In this document: one piece after another, positions 16,902-26,048 of the stretch
Layout: each line of letters starts with the position of its first letter
How positions within the stretch are numbered: position 1 is the first letter of the stretch
NCBI RefSeq assembly: GCF_913778665.1
Contig: NZ_CAJYVQ010000007.1
Span: 21,058-85,057, forward strand
Direction of reading: 5' to 3'
DNA: 64,000 nucleotides
DNA from: an uncultured Stenotrophomonas sp.
Lineage (GTDB): Bacteria; Pseudomonadota; Gammaproteobacteria; Xanthomonadales; Xanthomonadaceae
Notes under the pieces: generated by a model
Databases searched by the model: none
Told to the model about the DNA's origin: nothing
What the model saw: the letters and a program-made list of their open reading frames with translations, nothing else
Program-made: the position numbers and the translations under genes

Positions 16902-17606
16902 TCAGTCCTCGATCTCGCCGCGACGGCTGGCCGCACGGATCGCCTGTGCCGTGGTTGCCACGCCGAGGCGCTGGCGCGCGCGGCGCAGGTGGTTTTCCAC
17001 GGTTCGTGCCGACAGTCCCAGCGTGGCGGCGATCTCGGCCTGGCGTCGTCCAGCGGCGACCCAGCGCAGCACTTCGCGCTCGCGCGTGCTGAGTGCACCG
17101 ACTGACAGTTCCGCAGGCGCCTCGGCGAGGTGTCGCGCGGCGCGGAATGCTGCGGTTGCACCAGCGTCCAGCAACAGGCGCGCGCTGGCCGAGGCATCGA
17201 TCGACGTGCCAGCGAAGCTGACCGCGCCTTCAAGGCCGGTGATGCCGAACACCGGCACCTGCAGCCCATGCAGGCCTTCGCCGCGCGGCTGCTTCACCAC
17301 CTAGTAGCGTTCACCGCGCACGCTCTGGCGCTTGCTCCAGAAAAACGGCGCGTCGCAGTCCAGCACATGGCGATTGACCGGACAGGCATGCAGGTAGCGG
17401 GCGAGGTCGGTGGCGCGGCCGTCACCGAACCAGTCGCCCTCGATCCAGTACACGCGTTGCGCGCCACGCTCCAGGCCGGTGCCGGTGGCGAACACCAGCA
17501 CACGGTCATAGCCGAGCGGTGCCGCGATGCTGCGCAGGACCGCACCCACCGCACTCAGCGAGCGGGCGCGTTCCAGTTCCAGCAACGCCTGCACCAGCGC
17601 AGTCAT
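16902..17606 (-). pseudogene. LuxR-type regulator interrupted by an in-frame amber codon
   Basis: Read from ATG 17606, the frame encodes an N-terminal autoinducer-binding-like domain (residues 1-101, with HACPVNRHVL and PFFWSKR), then TAG at 17301-17303, then in the same frame the rest of the protein and a LuxR HTH (LSTREREVLRWVAAGRRQAEIAATLGLSARTVENHLRRARQRLGV). The total of 235 codons is the normal length for this family, so a single base change in one codon explains the break. No frameshift is seen. GTG 17300 directly after the stop could restart translation of an HTH-only product. It begins 4 bp after hchA stops, as in an operon. It may be a true nonsense mutation, a sequencing error or a readthrough site. 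Confidence 0.75.
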
Positions 17607-17610
17607 CCGA

Positions 17611-18483
17611 TCAGCGTCCCGCCAGTGCGTCGAGCAGGGTGCGTGCGGCCAGCTTGCCGAGTGCATTGCCGGCCAGCGGGCTGTCGCCGGTCAGCAGCAG
17701 GCGATCCTGCAGCACGCTGCCGTCGATGCCTGCGTTGACGACCTGCACGCCCTGCTGCGCCAGCCGCTCACCGAAGAACCACAGCAGCTGGCCAGGCATG
17801 TAGCCGATCTCCGGCGTCTGCCGGTCCAGCGCATCGGGGAAGGCACAGATGCGATAGCCGCGGAACAGCGAGCCGCCATCGGCTTCGTCGACGCCGGCGG
17901 CGAGCAGGGCGGCCGGGCCGTGGCAGAGGGTGATGATGTGGCGCTGCTGGGCCATTGCCCACTGCAGAGTGGCCTTCACCGCACGGCTCTGCGGCAGGCC
18001 GATCAGCGCGCCGTGGCCGCCTGGGATGAACACGGCCGCGTACTCGGAATCAGCACCCAACGATGCCACCACATCGTCCAGCCGCAGCGGCTGGCGGAAG
18101 CGCGACTCGTAACGCTCGTACAGCCCGCCGATCTCCTTGTCCTCGCGCGGGAACGCCCACCACTCGAACTTGGCGGCGTTGCCCGACAGCGTGGCAACGT
18201 CGATATCGAAGCCAGCCTTGTCGAGGTGGTACATCGGCAGCAGGGTCTCGACCGGATGGTTGCCGGTGGAGAACAGGTGGCCGCTGGCGGTCGGAAGGTA
18301 GCGCTCGTCCGCGGCGATCATCAGTACTTTCCAGCGACCATCGCGGCGCGCGTCGGGATAGTCGGCGCCGGACAGGTCGCTCTTCGCCGACGTGAACTGC
18401 GATAGCGAGTAGGGCGACGGAAAGAAGGCGTCGCGCTCGGCCGGGTCAGGGCTGGGCTGGTGGCTGGGTTCGGGCGTGTTCAT
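17611..18483 (-). CDS. hchA: Protein deglycase / glyoxalase III HchA (Hsp31)
   Basis: A 290-residue DJ-1/PfpI superfamily protein of the Hsp31 branch. It converts methylglyoxal to lactate without glutathione and has been described as a chaperone and deglycase. The nucleophile elbow [10 protein letters not shown] places the catalytic Cys at 187 with His 188, matching E. coli Cys185-His186. The upstream motifs [13 protein letters not shown] and [12 protein letters not shown] (oxyanion and Glu region) are intact. The N-terminal 45 residues match the Hsp31 cap. ATG 18483 has AGGAGG 6 bp upstream. It is followed at once by the broken LuxR gene, which may have been its regulator. Confidence 0.93.
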   Translation of the reverse strand: MNTPEPSHQPSPDPAERDAFFPSPYSLSQFTSAKSDLSGADYPDARRDGRWKVLMIAADERYLPTASGHLFSTGNHPVETLLPMYHLDKAGFDIDVATLSGNAAKFEWWAFPREDKEIGGLYERYESRFRQPLRLDDVVASLGADSEYAAVFIPGGHGALIGLPQSRAVKATLQWAMAQQRHIITLCHGPAALLAAGVDEADGGSLFRGYRICAFPDALDRQTPEIGYMPGQLLWFFGERLAQQGVQVVNAGIDGSVLQDRLLLTGDSPLAGNALGKLAARTLLDALAGR

Positions 18484-18566
18484 GCGGACCTCCTGCGGGG
18501 ATGTGCGGCCAGCATAGGAGGGCCGGTGCGCACGCGCGATGAGGGATTTCCCTCAGTTGCCGGCCA

Positions 18567-20576
18567 CTACTTCATCGCCGCGTCATGCTGCTGCATGTCT
18601 TCGTGAAGGATCCGCCGCAGCTCGACGATGGCCGGCGTGGCTTCCTGCACGCTGTGGCCGGACACGATCACCTTCTCCGAATCGGCATGCGGCAGGTGCG
18701 AACTCCAGTACGGCACCAGCCCGTCATCGGTCCTGTCCAGCGGGCCATCGGCCTTGGCGCGGGCAATGATCGAGTGGTAATGCACCTTCGGCGACATCGG
18801 CAGGTTGGCCACCGCGCGGACGAAGGGATCATCCTTGTCCAGGTTCTGGATGCTGTTCATCGGGTAGCCGTGCTTGCCATCGCTGCGATCGATCTGGCCA
18901 TCATTGGCCAGCGTGGTCACGTCCTCCAGTACGGTCAGCGGCAGCCGTACCAGGCGCCCGATCCAGCGCCCGAGCCGGGTGCCGGCCACCTCGGTGCCGC
19001 GGTGCGGCGTGGCGATGAACACCACCCGCGTCACTTCCGGTTCGGGCAGGAAGGTCAGCACCGGTGCGCCCTTGGTGCGCAGCAGTTCGCGCTGTGCCAG
19101 CGTCATCTGCGCGGTCGCCAGCAGGGTATCGACCAGGTGGTCGCCGGAAGACGATACCATCAACCGCGCGATCACTCCGCCCATGCTGTGCCCGACCAGC
19201 ACCATGTCATGCGACGCCTGTGACTTGCCGCTGGGGTCGAAGTGCTTGAGCACCTCGGCCAGCGTGCGGCGCATCGCATCGTGGCTCATCGCGATGGGCA
19301 TGTTGGTCGGGTAGTAGAACTGCCAGATCTGGAAATGTTCGCGGATCTCGTCGTCGCGCATCAGTTCGTTGGCGACGTTGACCCAGGCTTCCGGGCTGCT
19401 GGCCAGTCCATGGATCATCAGCAGCACGCGTCGGTTCGGGTCGTAGGGCTGCATCATGTACAGATGCGGCGTGTCGATGCCGCCCTTGCCGCCGAACAGC
19501 GAACGCAGCGACTGGTGGCTGAAGTTGGAACGGGCCAGCCACAGCGCATAGCCGGCGGTGAAGTTGGCCGCCAGCGGCACCTGCTGGCCGTGCAGGGTGA
19601 CTTCGGTGACCTGGTAGGGATCGTGGATCTCCAGTTCGGGCTCGTCGTCGTGCAGCACTTCCCACAGGTTCTTGCCCGAGAAGCGCAGCAGCACCGTCAT
19701 CGACGGCGAGGGCATCTCGCTCCAGCTCTGCGTAGTTGCAACGGGGGTGTCCGAGGCGGGCGTGGCTGCCGCTGTCGTGGCGGCCGGGTCGTTCATCACC
19801 GCGACCAGCTCGGCACCGAAACCGTCGCGGCGATGCACGCTGCGCAGCGTGCCGGTGAACGACAGCGAGGCCGCCGGCACCAGCTCGCTGGGGGTGCGCG
19901 TATCCAGTTGCGAGTCTTCACCGGACGGTGCCAGCACGAAGGTCCAGCGGCCCAGCTGGAAGCGGTTGGCCTGGCTTTGCACGCGGCCGGTGGCGTAGGC
20001 GTTGTACAGCTGCACCGAGGCTTCCTGCACGGCCAGGTTGTAGTAGTCGCGCACCTGCGTCTGTCGGTCTTCGAAGCCGCGCTGGTTGGCGGTGCGCTCG
20101 GTAAAGAACAGATAGGCGTAGGCCTGCCGCGCGACCTGCATCCACGCGTCCAGGCGCGGCTGGAAGTCGACATCCAGTTCGGTGATGGCGGTCTTGGCGC
20201 GGCCCGAGGTGGAATACTCGCGCTTCGGCGCGGGCAGGGTCATCGCGTACTGCAGCCACAGCTCGGCCAGGCTTGAACGCTTGTCCTCTTCGCGCACCAC
20301 GATGCTGGCTTCCATCGCTTCGATGCAGGGCAGACCGGGCTTGGCACAGGCCGCCTCATCGAGCCCGGCCACGCGCAGAGTCTCGGTGGTCGCCGCGCTG
20401 AGCTTGCCGGAGGTGAGGATATCGCCGCGCTTGAGCGCGATGTACTGGCCGGGCGTGACCGAAGCGACCTGCACCGACGGCCCGAACTGGCGCAGCGTCG
20501 CGCAGCCGCCCAGGCCGAGCAGCACGATGATGATGAGGGTCGTGCGGCCGATGAAGCCCAAGCCCGTGGTAGCCAT
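18567..20576 (-). CDS. Alpha/beta-hydrolase lipoprotein
   Basis: A 669-residue protein with an N-terminal lipoprotein signal (LIIIVLLGLGGC, Cys about residue 25). An N-terminal region of about 370 residues has no family I recognise. Then a lipase-like domain begins: LLMIHGLASSPEAW (oxyanion HG) about residue 375, the nucleophile elbow VGHSMGG about residue 470, FIATPHRG, and a late Asp/His region with DGLVPYWSSHL and VSGHSVQ. A membrane-anchored esterase or lipase of the PGAP1-like type is likely; the substrate is unknown. ATG 20576 has AGGAGG 5 bp upstream. It stands alone, divergent from the methyltransferase gene. Confidence 0.85.
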   Translation of the reverse strand: MATTGLGFIGRTTLIIIVLLGLGGCATLRQFGPSVQVASVTPGQYIALKRGDILTSGKLSAATTETLRVAGLDEAACAKPGLPCIEAMEASIVVREEDKRSSLAELWLQYAMTLPAPKREYSTSGRAKTAITELDVDFQPRLDAWMQVARQAYAYLFFTERTANQRGFEDRQTQVRDYYNLAVQEASVQLYNAYATGRVQSQANRFQLGRWTFVLAPSGEDSQLDTRTPSELVPAASLSFTGTLRSVHRRDGFGAELVAVMNDPAATTAAATPASDTPVATTQSWSEMPSPSMTVLLRFSGKNLWEVLHDDEPELEIHDPYQVTEVTLHGQQVPLAANFTAGYALWLARSNFSHQSLRSLFGGKGGIDTPHLYMMQPYDPNRRVLLMIHGLASSPEAWVNVANELMRDDEIREHFQIWQFYYPTNMPIAMSHDAMRRTLAEVLKHFDPSGKSQASHDMVLVGHSMGGVIARLMVSSSGDHLVDTLLATAQMTLAQRELLRTKGAPVLTFLPEPEVTRVVFIATPHRGTEVAGTRLGRWIGRLVRLPLTVLEDVTTLANDGQIDRSDGKHGYPMNSIQNLDKDDPFVRAVANLPMSPKVHYHSIIARAKADGPLDRTDDGLVPYWSSHLPHADSEKVIVSGHSVQEATPAIVELRRILHEDMQQHDAAMK

Positions 20577-20730
20577 TCGATCCTCCTGCGCGGTGGCGCC
20601 ACTCTAGCGGTCGGCCTGTCAAATCGGAAGATACCGGGCAGTCGGTTTGCACGCGGGTCGTGCCGCCTGCCTGGCGATTCAGGCATTTCCGTGTGATTCT
20701 GGAGTGAAAAGGTCCGATGCAGGAGCACCG

Positions 20731-21192
20731 ATGGCGTGGCTTGAAACGCGGATTCCGCCGCCGCTGGTGATGCTGCTGTGTGGGGTAACCGGTTACGCGG
20801 GTAGCCGCCTGTTGCCGTGCGCGTTGCTGCCGCTACCGTGCCCCGTCGTGCTGGCGAGCGCAGTGATGGCGATTGGCGTGGCGTTGAACCTTCTGCCGAA
20901 GCTGGCCTTCCAGCGTGCGCGCACCACGGTCAATCCGCTGCGCCCATCGGCGTCGAGCGCGCTGGTCACCCACGGGGTATACCGCCACACGCGCAACCCG
21001 ATGTATCTTGGGCAGGCGATTGTTCTGGCGGGCGCCATGTTGTACCTGCAGAATCCGGTCGCGCTGCTGGCCGTGCCGATGTTCGTGCTGTACATCACCC
21101 GCTGGCAGATCGTGCCGGAAGAACGCGCACTTTTGGCGCGTTTTCCCGAGGCCTACGTGCTGTTCTGCCAGCGCGTGCGGCGCTGGGTGTAG
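20731..21192 (+). CDS. Isoprenylcysteine carboxyl methyltransferase-family membrane protein
   Basis: A 153-residue integral membrane protein with three to four hydrophobic segments. The C-terminal half contains the family's cofactor-binding signature: THGVYRHTRNPMYLGQ, then a hydrophobic pair and ITRWQIVPEERALLARFPEAY, as in PEMT/ICMT-like proteins. It should transfer a methyl group from S-adenosylmethionine to a lipid or isoprenoid-type acceptor in the membrane, but bacterial members are rarely characterised. ATG 20731 has AGGAG 5 bp upstream, deciding against the longer frame. Confidence 0.85.
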   Translation: MAWLETRIPPPLVMLLCGVTGYAGSRLLPCALLPLPCPVVLASAVMAIGVALNLLPKLAFQRARTTVNPLRPSASSALVTHGVYRHTRNPMYLGQAIVLAGAMLYLQNPVALLAVPMFVLYITRWQIVPEERALLARFPEAYVLFCQRVRRWV

Positions 21193-21411
21193 CGTAGGCC
21201 AGGCGGTTGCCGCGTGATCTGGCACTTCGCCGCAGCGGAACAACATTCGTAATCGTCGCCTGCGATCGCGTGCGGGGTATGGCCCGCAGCACGGTGCGGT
21301 GCGGGTAGTCTTCTGATGCGACAGTGCGCGATGATTTTCCGCAAACGGCAGGTTACCCAGAGGACGGGTGACCGGGCTGACCCGGCCACCGGCCCCACCC
21401 GGCGTCAGGTG

Positions 21412-22758
21412 TCAGTCGAACCAGACAAGGGGCATGTCGGCGTTGAGCGACATGTGGCGGAAATCTCCCAGAACCTGCGCGACCGCTTGTACGGTGTGGC
21501 AGCCCGTTGCCAGCGCGGACGATCCCGCACTCAGATAGCTGGCTGAAATGGTCCGGGTGCTCACGGCGTCCGGCTGCGATCCCAACTGCTGGGTGCCGAG
21601 GCTGCCCACCTGCTGGCCATCGATCTTCAGGAACAGGAACACGCTGCCACCACCGTCGTTCGGGTCACCCTGCACGCGGGACTTCGTCGAGAACAGCACC
21701 ACCCCGTTGTGCCCCTGCGGGATGCAGACCTGGCCCTCACCAATGACCACCTGTGAGCCCACCGGAGGGCAGCCGGGCGCGAATCCATTGGTCCCAACGC
21801 AGACATAGGCGAAGCGGCGGTAAGGGCCCGCCGCGGCGTAGTTGAATCCTGGGTTCAGCCCCTTGCCGACCACGCCAAAGCCGTTGGACAGGGTGACCAG
21901 CCGCGAATTTGCACCGAACTTGTACTTCACGTTGTTGGTGTTGGCGTCCTGCGGCTGGTAGTACGGCGATTCAGAGGCGACGAAGCTGACGCTGCTGTAA
22001 GCCGGCGGATTGACGAACAGGCCCTGCGAATAGAAGGGGGCCTGCGTTTCTGCGCCACTGAAGATGTCATTGATCGACCAGGTCATCGATTCGATGCCCG
22101 GCTCCTGCTCGTTCAGGAAAATACCCAGCATGCCGTCGCCGTAGTTTCCCCAGGCGAACGCGCGGCCCGATGCCATGGCCACGATGGGGCCGCCGGGATT
22201 GCCTGCCTGGGCGGTCATCAGCAGCTTGCGGTCCTTGGTCTGCAGTGCCATCCCTTCCGGGCTGCCTACGGTACTGAAGTCAAGCTGCGCGCTGTCGCCC
22301 GGGAGACGGCTGTTGGTAACCGACCCCGCCGAGGTGATGAGTACGGAGAGGTTGCTTGCCGAACCGAAGTTGACCGCCGAGCCGATGGCTTGTCCGGCCA
22401 GCGTTACCGTATGTCGTCCGGCCGGCAGGTACTTGGCGCCGATGGCATTGAACGAGTGCTGCTGGGCGGACGTCGACTGCCGCCAGTCGATATAGCTGTC
22501 GTTGGAGACGATTTCGCCGTTGATGGTGATGTAAGCGTTGGCAGCAGAACTCCCACCCGGGAAATAACGCCCGTCCGACTGTACATACACCCAGCCAGGC
22601 GCACTCAATTCGATCTGACTTGAAAGCAGCGTGCTAGTGCCGGGTTGTACCCGTTGATCAGCGGCAAGCTGCAGATAACGCGAGCCTGGCGTGGCAGCGG
22701 AGGCCTGCCCCAATGCCAACGCTGCGGCCAGGCCCACGTACAGGGTGATGTGCTTCAT
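21412..22758 (-). CDS. Secreted protein of unknown function next to ssrA
   Basis: A 448-residue protein with a signal peptide (YVGLAAALALGQASA, cleavage near residue 22). The mature part is rich in Gly, Ser, Asn and aromatic residues and looks beta-rich. Two similar stretches recur: YLPAGRHTVTLAGQAIG near 110 and SYLSAGSSALATGCHTV near 410, as in beta-sandwich repeats. Cys residues occur only in the C-terminal third. ATG 22758 has AAGGA 7 bp upstream. I recognise no family. Base composition looks somewhat less GC-rich than its neighbours, and it sits at the 3' side of ssrA, a common insertion point, so acquisition by transfer is possible. Confidence 0.7.
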   Translation of the reverse strand: MKHITLYVGLAAALALGQASAATPGSRYLQLAADQRVQPGTSTLLSSQIELSAPGWVYVQSDGRYFPGGSSAANAYITINGEIVSNDSYIDWRQSTSAQQHSFNAIGAKYLPAGRHTVTLAGQAIGSAVNFGSASNLSVLITSAGSVTNSRLPGDSAQLDFSTVGSPEGMALQTKDRKLLMTAQAGNPGGPIVAMASGRAFAWGNYGDGMLGIFLNEQEPGIESMTWSINDIFSGAETQAPFYSQGLFVNPPAYSSVSFVASESPYYQPQDANTNNVKYKFGANSRLVTLSNGFGVVGKGLNPGFNYAAAGPYRRFAYVCVGTNGFAPGCPPVGSQVVIGEGQVCIPQGHNGVVLFSTKSRVQGDPNDGGGSVFLFLKIDGQQVGSLGTQQLGSQPDAVSTRTISASYLSAGSSALATGCHTVQAVAQVLGDFRHMSLNADMPLVWFD

Positions 22759-22901
22759 CTGATGTCCTTTCAGGTGTTGGGTCACGTCGTGTGACGGAAG
22801 GACTCTATTGGATATGGGTCTCAGAATCTGTGACTGCCTGCCATGCACATGGCATTGGCAGGGACATCGGGACAAGGCAGGTGAGGGCATCGTCGCAAAA
22901 C

Positions 22902-22940
22902 AAAAAAGCCGGACCCCAATCGACGGGCTGTCCGGCTTTT
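22902..22940 (-). terminator. Rho-independent terminator of ssrA
   Basis: On the minus strand, an 11-bp stem AAAAGCCGGAC / GTCCGGCTTTT with a loop of 17 nt and a run of T, 25 bp beyond the tmRNA 3' end. Confidence 0.85.
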
Positions 22941-22964
22941 CGTGGCCCCGAGAGGCCATACAGA

Positions 22965-23357
22965 TGGTGGAGGTGGGCGGAATTGAACCGCCGTCCGAAG
23001 GCACTCCATCCCCAGCACTACATGCTTAGCTCACCGTTGGATCTCGTCCCCGAACAGCACGGTGCGCAAAGCGCATCCGGGAACCAGCCTGTTGTGTTCT
23101 AGTGCCGGACTGACAGGCAGCCGCCCAGCGCGATTCCATGATAGTGACTCTACGCTGCGAGCATGGACACAAGCAGTTTCGAGGCTCCGCCTAAGTCGGC
23201 AGAAGGTCACGCACCGCAGTTTTTAGGCTGCGAGAGCGACCGGAGCGTAGTTGTCGTCGTTGGCAACTAGAGTTTTGCAGCTGGATTTACGAGGAAAGCT
23301 ACCCCCTCGGCATGCGCCAGGCGACTTCACAACCCCCGTCGAAACCAATGCACCCCC
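22965..23357 (-). ncRNA. ssrA: Transfer-messenger RNA (tmRNA)
   Basis: A 393-nt one-piece tmRNA that rescues stalled ribosomes and tags the unfinished protein. The 5' end GGGGGTG pairs over 7 bp with CACCTCC just before the 3' ACCA, forming the tRNA-like acceptor stem. The T-arm GGTTCAATTCC (23.0 kb) is present. The tag frame reads ANDDNYAPVALAA then TAA (stop near 23223), a typical gammaproteobacterial degradation tag ending in ALAA. The 5' D-like segment GGTTTCGACGG is canonical. smpB lies about 900 bp away. The 5' end is set by the pairing and could be off by one or two bases. Confidence 0.97.
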
Positions 23358-23576
23358 GGTTTCTACAGTGCTGCAAGGTACAGGGCCGATTCCGTGTCGC
23401 CACGGGCAGGGCCTGCCCAACGCTGGCAATGCTACGGCAAAACAGCTGAACAGTCACCTTGGCAATCGTCAGCAAGATGTAGTGCCACCGGCATAGCGGA
23501 TTGGTAACTTCATTGGCACGAATTTGCGACACACTGGCGGCGACCATCCGGGCCAGGACAGATACGGAGTTTGTAG

Positions 23577-24149
23577 GTGACCGATGCAAGCCAACAACGC
23601 AGCCTGCGGCAGCTGATCGGTCCGGTCGGCGCCGACTACCAGCGCCGTGCGTTGCCGCCGGGCTGGGTCTGGGCGGTGCTGGCGGTGCTGCTCGCGGCCA
23701 CCTGGCTCACCGAGCTGCCGGCCACCGCCGCCGCGGCGCTGGTGGCCAGTGCGGTGGTGGTCCACTGGCCGCAGCGTGGGCGTATCCACTGGCTGGGCTG
23801 GCGACTGCCGGCCCTGGGGGTAGTGGCGGCCCTGCTGTGGGGGCCGGAGGTGTTGTCGCAGTGGTTCGAGCACGGCCTGGCCGTGGTCCTGATGTCGCTG
23901 GCCAGCCTCAGCATCGGTGTGCATGTCTGGCAGTCACGGCAGATGGCCCGCCAGCTGCAGGGCGCGGCCGATGCGCTGGACGATACCCAGCTGCTGGCGC
24001 TGCTGCCGGACGACGCCGCCGAGCTGGCCCGGCGATGGCGGGCGGGGGATGACCGCTGCGCGCGCGAACTGGCTGTGGTCATGCACCTGGCGGTGATGCA
24101 TGCAGCGCTGGCGCCGCGGATGCGCAAGCTGGGTGTGCTGGCCGGCTGA
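23577..24149 (+). CDS. Hypothetical inner-membrane protein
   Basis: A 190-residue protein beginning at GTG 23577 with CGGAG 7 bp upstream. Three or four hydrophobic segments are visible: about residues 30-62, 73-93 and 97-117. A cytosolic-looking tail follows, with LDDTQLLALLPDDAAELARRW and a helical HLAVMHAAL region. I recognise no family. It lies between ssrA and smpB, on the opposite strand to both, so it is not part of the trans-translation genes. GC bias and the clear start support it as a real gene. Confidence 0.6.
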   Translation: MTDASQQRSLRQLIGPVGADYQRRALPPGWVWAVLAVLLAATWLTELPATAAAALVASAVVVHWPQRGRIHWLGWRLPALGVVAALLWGPEVLSQWFEHGLAVVLMSLASLSIGVHVWQSRQMARQLQGAADALDDTQLLALLPDDAAELARRWRAGDDRCARELAVVMHLAVMHAALAPRMRKLGVLAG

Positions 24150-24157
24150 CCCAGCTT

Positions 24158-24253
24158 GTAGAGCCGTGCCTGCGCTCGGCGGCGTTCCTGCCGAAGCCGA
24201 GCATGGCTCGGCCCTTCAGAAGCCCAGGATGGTCGAGCATGGCTCGACGCTAC
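24158..24253. repeat. Pair of SMAG-type palindromes
   Basis: GTAGAGCCG at the left and the mirror CGACGCTAC at the right enclose several short stems (CCGAGCATGGCTCGG, GTCGAGCATGGCTCGAC). This is the REP-pair (REPIN-like) arrangement, placed between the convergent hypothetical gene and smpB. Confidence 0.75.
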
Positions 24254-24268
24254 AGATACGCGGTTGGC

Positions 24269-24772
24269 TTACGCGTCGCGGTTGCCGCGACGCATCACGC
24301 GCTGCTTCTCGATTGCCCAGTCGCGGTCCTTGGCGGCATCGCGCTTGTCGTGGGTCTGCTTGCCCTTGGCCAGCGCGACTTCGAGCTTGATCTTGTTCTT
24401 GCTCCAGTACATCGCGGTGGGCACGATCGTGTAGCCATCGCGCTCGACCTTGCCGACCAGCTTGTCGATCTCGCTCCGGTGCAGCAGCAGCTTGCGCTCG
24501 CGCCGGTCGTTGGCCACCACATGGGTCGACGCCTGGATCAACGGCGTGATCTGCGCGCCGATCAGGAAGATCTCGCCATCCTTCACATAGGCGTAGGCGT
24601 CAACGATGTTGCCGCGGCCGGCGCGGATCGACTTGACCTCCCAGCCCTGCAACGCCAGGCCAGCCTCGAAGCGATCTTCGATGTGGTACTCGTGGCGGGC
24701 ACGCTTGTTCAACGCGATGGTTTTGTTGGCCGTCGCGCTCTTTGCTTTATCCTTGCCGCTGTTCTTGCTCAT
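24269..24772 (-). CDS. smpB: SsrA-binding protein SmpB
   Basis: A 167-residue partner of tmRNA that replaces the missing anticodon stem in the ribosome's A site. The OB-fold core contains [34 protein letters not shown], and [13 protein letters not shown]. The C-terminal tail [18 protein letters not shown] is the basic extension that follows the mRNA path. ATG 24772 matches the normal start ([11 protein letters not shown]). It is divergent from ratA with 57 bp between them, the arrangement seen across gammaproteobacteria. Confidence 0.97.
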   Translation of the reverse strand: MSKNSGKDKAKSATANKTIALNKRARHEYHIEDRFEAGLALQGWEVKSIRAGRGNIVDAYAYVKDGEIFLIGAQITPLIQASTHVVANDRRERKLLLHRSEIDKLVGKVERDGYTIVPTAMYWSKNKIKLEVALAKGKQTHDKRDAAKDRDWAIEKQRVMRRGNRDA

Positions 24773-24829
24773 TTCCGTATTGTCTCCGATTCGGGCCCGC
24801 CCGGTCGATTGCCGAAACGTCCTGTATTC

Positions 24830-25255
24830 ATGCCTACTATCCGCCGCAGCGCCCTGGTCGAACATTCGGCCGCGCGCATGTTCGACCTGGTCAACGATGT
24901 CCAGGCCTATCCGCAGCGCTTCCGCTGGTGCTCGGCTGCCCAGATCCTGGAGCAGGGCGAGGACCGCCTGGTGGCGCGCCTGGATCTGGGCCTGGGTTCG
25001 TTCAGCACCTGGTTCCAGACCGAGAACACCCTGCAGCGGCCACACAGCATCGACATGCAGCTGCGTGATGGCCCCTTCAAGCAGCTGCACGGCCGCTGGG
25101 AATTCCATGCGCTGGCCGAAGATGCCTGCAAGGTCACGCTGACCCTGGAATTTGAACCCAGCTCGCGCCTGCTGGGCCCGGCCCTGGCGATCGGCTTCCA
25201 GGGGCTGGCCGATCGGATGGTCAATGATTTCGTTCGCGTCGCCGACGAGGCCTGA
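24830..25255 (+). CDS. ratA: RatA-family SRPBCC protein
   Basis: A 141-residue START/SRPBCC-fold protein of the RatA/COQ10 family. It begins [31 protein letters not shown], the hallmark N-terminus, and contains [11 protein letters not shown] and [14 protein letters not shown]. In E. coli RatA was described as a toxin blocking 70S assembly; the family is also linked to ubiquinone binding (COQ10), so the physiological role is unsettled. ATG 24830 is the family start. rnfH follows 3 bp downstream, as in E. coli ratA-ratB. Confidence 0.93.
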   Translation: MPTIRRSALVEHSAARMFDLVNDVQAYPQRFRWCSAAQILEQGEDRLVARLDLGLGSFSTWFQTENTLQRPHSIDMQLRDGPFKQLHGRWEFHALAEDACKVTLTLEFEPSSRLLGPALAIGFQGLADRMVNDFVRVADEA

Positions 25256-25258
25256 GCG

Positions 25259-25516
25259 ATGATCGAGGTAGAGGTAGTGCTGGCCTGGCCGCAACGTGTG
25301 CTGTCACGCCGGCTGCGGCTGGAAGACGGCGCGACCGTGGCCGATGCCATTGCCGCCGCCGCGCTGGAGGGCAGTGACGGCTGTCCGGCCGTGGCCGTGC
25401 ATGGCGTGCTGGCGCGCCCGCAGCAGGCCCTGCTGGAGGGCGACCGCATCGAGCTGCTGCGCCCGCTGCTGGCTGACCCCAAGGACAACCGCCGGCGACG
25501 CGCGCTCGGCGGTTGA
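25259..25516 (+). CDS. rnfH: RnfH-family ubiquitin-like protein (RatB)
   Basis: An 85-residue beta-grasp protein. [19 protein letters not shown] starts the fold and [22 protein letters not shown] is the conserved C-terminal signature of the RnfH/UPF0125 family. Its function is not known; the name comes from rnf operons in some bacteria. The start lies 3 bp after ratA stops, so the two are co-transcribed and probably translationally coupled. Confidence 0.92.
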   Translation: MIEVEVVLAWPQRVLSRRLRLEDGATVADAIAAAALEGSDGCPAVAVHGVLARPQQALLEGDRIELLRPLLADPKDNRRRRALGG

Positions 25517-25552
25517 CACCCGCGACCCGTCCGTCGGGATGGGCAGGGGGGC

Positions 25553-25945
25553 TCAGCGGCCCTTCTTCTTCTTGTCCTTCGGCAGATTGCGGCCGAACTG
25601 GCGCACGGTCTGCTGGGCCAGGGCCTTGTCATTGCCCGGGAAGTAGTCGCCTTCCCAGCGGGTCACGTTGTCGTTCTCGAAGAACACGACGAAGTTCTTC
25701 ACTTCGGTACGGCCCAGGCGGTTCACGCGCTGGCTGGAGGTGTAATCCCAGCGCTGGGCGTGGAACGGGTCGGGAATGGACGGGGTGCCCAGCAGCGCGG
25801 TGACCTGCTGCTTGCTCTGCCCGACCTGCAGCTTGGCCACGGCATCTTCCCGGATCAGGTTGCCCTGATAGATGGGTTGCTTGTAGATGATGCCGCACCC
25901 GGTGGTGGACAGGGCGACGGCGGCGACCAACAGGAGATTGCGCAT
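25553..25945 (-). CDS. bamE: Outer-membrane assembly lipoprotein BamE (SmpA)
   Basis: A 130-residue lipoprotein subunit of the BAM complex, which folds beta-barrel proteins into the outer membrane. The lipobox is TTGC, with Cys about residue 17. The SmpA/OmlA domain is plain: YQGNLIREDAVAKLQVGQSK, VTALLGTPSIPDPFH and RWDYTSSQR. The C-terminus is a basic KDKKKKGR tail. It is divergent from fur with about 100 bp between, which is the conserved order in this class. Confidence 0.95.
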   Translation of the reverse strand: MRNLLLVAAVALSTTGCGIIYKQPIYQGNLIREDAVAKLQVGQSKQQVTALLGTPSIPDPFHAQRWDYTSSQRVNRLGRTEVKNFVVFFENDNVTRWEGDYFPGNDKALAQQTVRQFGRNLPKDKKKKGR

Positions 25946-25975
25946 CGGGACTGGCGGTTGGGGAAATCAAACCGA

Positions 25976-25984
25976 TGATACACT
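25976..25984 (+). promoter_or_regulatory. Probable fur promoter (extended -10)
   Basis: TGATACACT is an extended -10 (TG-n-TACACT) about 65 bp before fur. No good -35 is seen at 17 bp (GGTTGG). I find no clear Fur box in the gap, so autoregulation is not supported by sequence. Confidence 0.4.
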
Positions 25985-26048
25985 CCCGGCGTGCCACCGC
26001 GACCCAATCCGAGGCAGCTGGCGCTAAATCGCCAATGAACGGAGACCT

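Noticed and set aside
16902..17300. The HTH half of the LuxR gene as an independent single-domain gene
   Set aside because: It is in frame with and directly follows the sensor half, total length is that of one LuxR protein, and no ribosome site precedes GTG 17300; treated as one interrupted gene.
22965..23040. tRNA gene at the T-arm-like GGTTCAATTCC
   Set aside because: This is the tRNA-like 3' part of tmRNA; there is no anticodon arm.
25946..26048. Fur box in the bamE-fur gap
   Set aside because: No stretch resembling the 19-bp GATAATGATAATCATTATC consensus is visible.
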